Source of the DNA: Nostoc sp. B(2019)
Lineage (GTDB): Bacteria; Cyanobacteriota; Cyanobacteriia; Cyanobacteriales; Nostocaceae
Direction: 5' to 3'
NCBI RefSeq assembly: GCF_010091925.1
Contig: NZ_WVID01000039.1
Location: 1 to 46,078 of the forward strand
DNA: 46,078 bases
The notes beneath the pieces were generated by a model, which worked only from the letters and a program-made list of their open reading frames with translations, made no database searches and had not been told where the DNA came from. Shown here piece by piece: positions 44,765 through 46,078 of the stretch. The first letter of the stretch is position 1. Each line of letters starts with the position of its first letter. The position numbers and the translations under genes are program-made.

Positions 44765-44965
44765 ATGTTGACGCTTGAACAAATTGAGTCCGCCATTCTT
44801 CAACTATCACCTGATGAGTATAAAAAACTCATAGAGTGGTTTGCTGATTTGGACTATCAACGCTGGGATAAGCAATTAGAGAAAGACATTGCTGATGGAA
44901 AATTGGAAGCTTTAGCACAGGAAGCGATCGCTGAATTCAAGGCGGGTCACTGTCGGGAAATCTGA
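44765..44965 (+). CDS. Small antitoxin-like protein
   Basis: 66 residues. LTLEQIESAILQLSPDEYKKLIEWFADLDYQRWDKQLEKDIADGKL is a short helical antitoxin type, often found in cyanobacteria directly before a RelE-like toxin beginning with a TxRFW motif. Here the downstream toxin is reduced to a fragment that starts on the same TGATG junction, so the antitoxin is orphaned. Confidence 0.8.
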   Translation: MLTLEQIESAILQLSPDEYKKLIEWFADLDYQRWDKQLEKDIADGKLEALAQEAIAEFKAGHCREI

Positions 44966-45015
44966 TGCACTATACAACGCGACGTTTCTGGCAAGTCTAT
45001 GCCCAACTACTCTAA
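44965..45015 (+). pseudogene. Fragment of a RelE-like toxin N-terminus
   Basis: A 16-residue frame MHYTTRRFWQVYAQLL ends in TAA at 45013-45015. The start overlaps the antitoxin stop as a normal pair would. The TTRRFW..Y..L pattern is, as far as I recall, the start of the toxin usually paired with this antitoxin; the remaining 70 residues or so are gone. Confidence 0.55.
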
Positions 45016-45154
45016 AAATGACATCATTTTGGTTCAGTATCCCTTTTCAGATTTGTCCAGTTCAAAAGTTAGACCTAATGAACGCATTTTTGCTATTATT
45101 TTCTTTACGGCAAAATTTCAAAGCTATCGCAGTGCTGAGGTCGGTATAATCTAA
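44999..45154 (+). pseudogene. Fragment of a MazF/PemK-type toxin
   Basis: A 51-residue frame beginning MPNYSKNDIILVQYPFSDLSSSKVRP, which is the N-terminal strand and the conserved Pro of MazF/PemK toxins (usually about 115 residues). After residue 26 the similarity ends, and the rest runs antisense into the PIN gene. It overlaps the toxin fragment before it. It has probably lost the part that cleaves RNA. Confidence 0.55.
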
Positions 45155-45530
45155 AATCTCGCTGATCTAAAGTAAATATTTTTTTAATACCATAGCGTTC
45201 AGCTATAGCCATAACACTTGCATCTACAAAATCAATCCGACTATCTGCATACTCATCCAAGATTTGCGCCACACGAATTATATCTTGGTCTGTTAAAGCT
45301 ACTAAACTAAATCGACTCGCAGATAGTCCTTGCAAAAAAGCTACTACTGTCGTTACACCTGCATTACGTCCTACCAAATAAGCTAATTCTGCTAATACTG
45401 TTTGGGGTAACAGAATTTGTTTTTGTTGTGTATATACTGTTGCAACAGTACTATGCATTGCATCCGAACGGTTCAACAATGCTACAACAAAACCTGTATC
45501 AGCTACCGCTAAGGTTATTTCCACGTCCAA
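45105..45530 (-). CDS. PIN-domain (VapC-like) ribonuclease toxin
   Basis: 141 residues. PIN acidic residues are in place: ADTGFVVALLN (Asp10), the Glu in LAELAYL (near 48), Asp in RIDFVDASVMAIA (near 98/102) and a late TLDQRDF. VapC-type toxins cut specific tRNA or rRNA. The start is a GTG that overlaps the antitoxin end by 16 bp; a second GTG two codons later is possible. Confidence 0.9.
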   Translation of the reverse strand: MDVEITLAVADTGFVVALLNRSDAMHSTVATVYTQQKQILLPQTVLAELAYLVGRNAGVTTVVAFLQGLSASRFSLVALTDQDIIRVAQILDEYADSRIDFVDASVMAIAERYGIKKIFTLDQRDFRLYRPQHCDSFEILP

Positions 45531-45778
45531 CCAGATTTTTCAGTAATCTCTTGTTGGAGAATATCTTCTGAGTTTGTAGCCAAATCAGGTGTTCCTGCAA
45601 ATAAGCCAATTAATGGGTCAGACGCAGCATTATCAACTGTTTCTAGCAATTGGGTTTCGAGATATAGCCTAACAGCTTCACTGACTATTGATTCAGGAGA
45701 TTGCCCTCGTTGACTAGCCAAATTTATGACTTTTTCAAGTAAAGTCTGTTCCAGTTTCCAGTTAAATGTAGAGTCCAC
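45515..45778 (-). CDS. VapB-like antitoxin with ribbon-helix-helix type N-terminus
   Basis: 87 residues from the GTG at 45778 (DSTFNWKLEQTLLEKVINLASQRGQ). The frame runs up to a TTG at 45826, but the upstream codons have no ribosome site. The pattern of short helices and SPESIVSEAVRLYLET fits an RHH/Arc-like DNA-binding antitoxin. The last 40 residues, ending EITEKSGWTWK, would wrap the PIN toxin. It overlaps the toxin start by 16 bp. Confidence 0.75.
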   Translation of the reverse strand: MDSTFNWKLEQTLLEKVINLASQRGQSPESIVSEAVRLYLETQLLETVDNAASDPLIGLFAGTPDLATNSEDILQQEITEKSGWTWK

Positions 45779-45879
45779 CAGATAACTTCTCTCTTCTCTC
45801 TTTAGTAACAAAAGATATTCTAACAAATATGGATTTGATGCTCACTATTATACTTTTTTTGTCTTTAAGTCAAATATAC

Positions 45880-46000
45880 ACAGCGATACTTACGGTAAGC
45901 TATGCTAACGCATTCACTCTTCCACAACAGGCGATGTCTAACGACAAGCCGCTACGCGTCTACGCTTTATTTTTGAGATTTTCTGAAAGGCGATACCTAC
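45880..46000. repeat. Interspersed repeat cluster at the right end
   Basis: Holds ACTCTTCCACAACAGGCGATG (about 45915), ACAAGCCGCTACGCGTC (about 45942), TTATTTTTGAGATTTTCTG (45966) and a GCGATACCTACG end, the same series as after the NYN gene. A 76-residue frame across it is produced by the repeat. Confidence 0.88.
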
Positions 46001-46078
46001 GCAGGGTAAGCGCATCTAATTTTGTAGTAAAGAATACAGATTATTTTGCACAATTGTAAGTTGTTAGAGACGATTTAA

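Noticed and set aside
45829-46059. 76-residue frame at the right end
   Set aside because: Formed by interspersed repeat modules, the same peptide pieces appear near 41092-41331.

Overview
The window looks like chromosomal DNA of a filamentous, probably heterocyst-forming cyanobacterium of the Nostoc/Anabaena type. The evidence is the very frequent HIP1 octamer (GCGATCGC), short tandem and palindromic interspersed repeats typical of these genomes, the magnesium-chelatase subunit chlH, an XisH/XisI pair, and many toxin-antitoxin and Uma2 genes. No name below rests on a database search; all come from reading the proteins.

Layout. 1-4.6 kb (minus strand): two large NTPase/TPR (STAND-type) genes, each cut by a single in-frame stop codon (TGA at 1660-1662, TAA at 4073-4075), followed by a 21-bp tandem repeat. 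4.9-9.0 kb (plus): a Hen1-Pnkp RNA-repair cassette (3'-terminal 2'-O-methyltransferase plus kinase-phosphatase-ligase). 9.2-11.6 kb (minus): ZIP metal transporter, DUF1295-like membrane methyltransferase-type protein, short-chain dehydrogenase. 12.2-13.5 kb (plus): AraC-type regulator followed by a small double-glycine-leader peptide gene. 13.8-16.3 kb: NTF2-like exported protein, murG, small membrane protein. 16.3-20.7 kb (minus): a sensory cluster of a sugar-type binding lipoprotein (3' truncated), a Cache hybrid histidine kinase and a REC-PAS protein. 21.0-25.5 kb (minus): GNAT, acetolactate synthase with an extra C-terminal zinc ribbon, MFS transporter, small hydrolase-like protein. 25.9-30.0 kb: a ferrochelatase-like protein with a natural seven-histidine tail, an FMN reductase and ftsH. 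30.1-35.0 kb: PhyH-type dioxygenase, M23 peptidase, small membrane protein, LpxB-related glycosyltransferase-like protein. 35.3-39.3 kb: chlH.

The last 6.7 kb is a defence/addiction island: two Uma2 genes, an orphan HigA-type antitoxin, an NYN-domain nuclease, a RelB/ParE pair, XisH/XisI, HicA/HicB, an antitoxin with a chimeric toxin scar, and a VapB/VapC (PIN) pair. At least ten copies of a repeat containing TTTTTGAGGTTTTCTG followed by a HIP1-like site lie between these modules; I saw none in the first 39 kb.

No tRNA, rRNA, CRISPR array or intact insertion sequence was recognised. The most unusual points are the paired nonsense codons in neighbouring STAND genes, the native polyhistidine tail of the chelatase and an inverted repeat in front of its gene, the RNA-repair cassette beside the STAND genes, the orphan ribosomal-peptide precursor, and the repeat-partitioned toxin-antitoxin island with a toxin scar.
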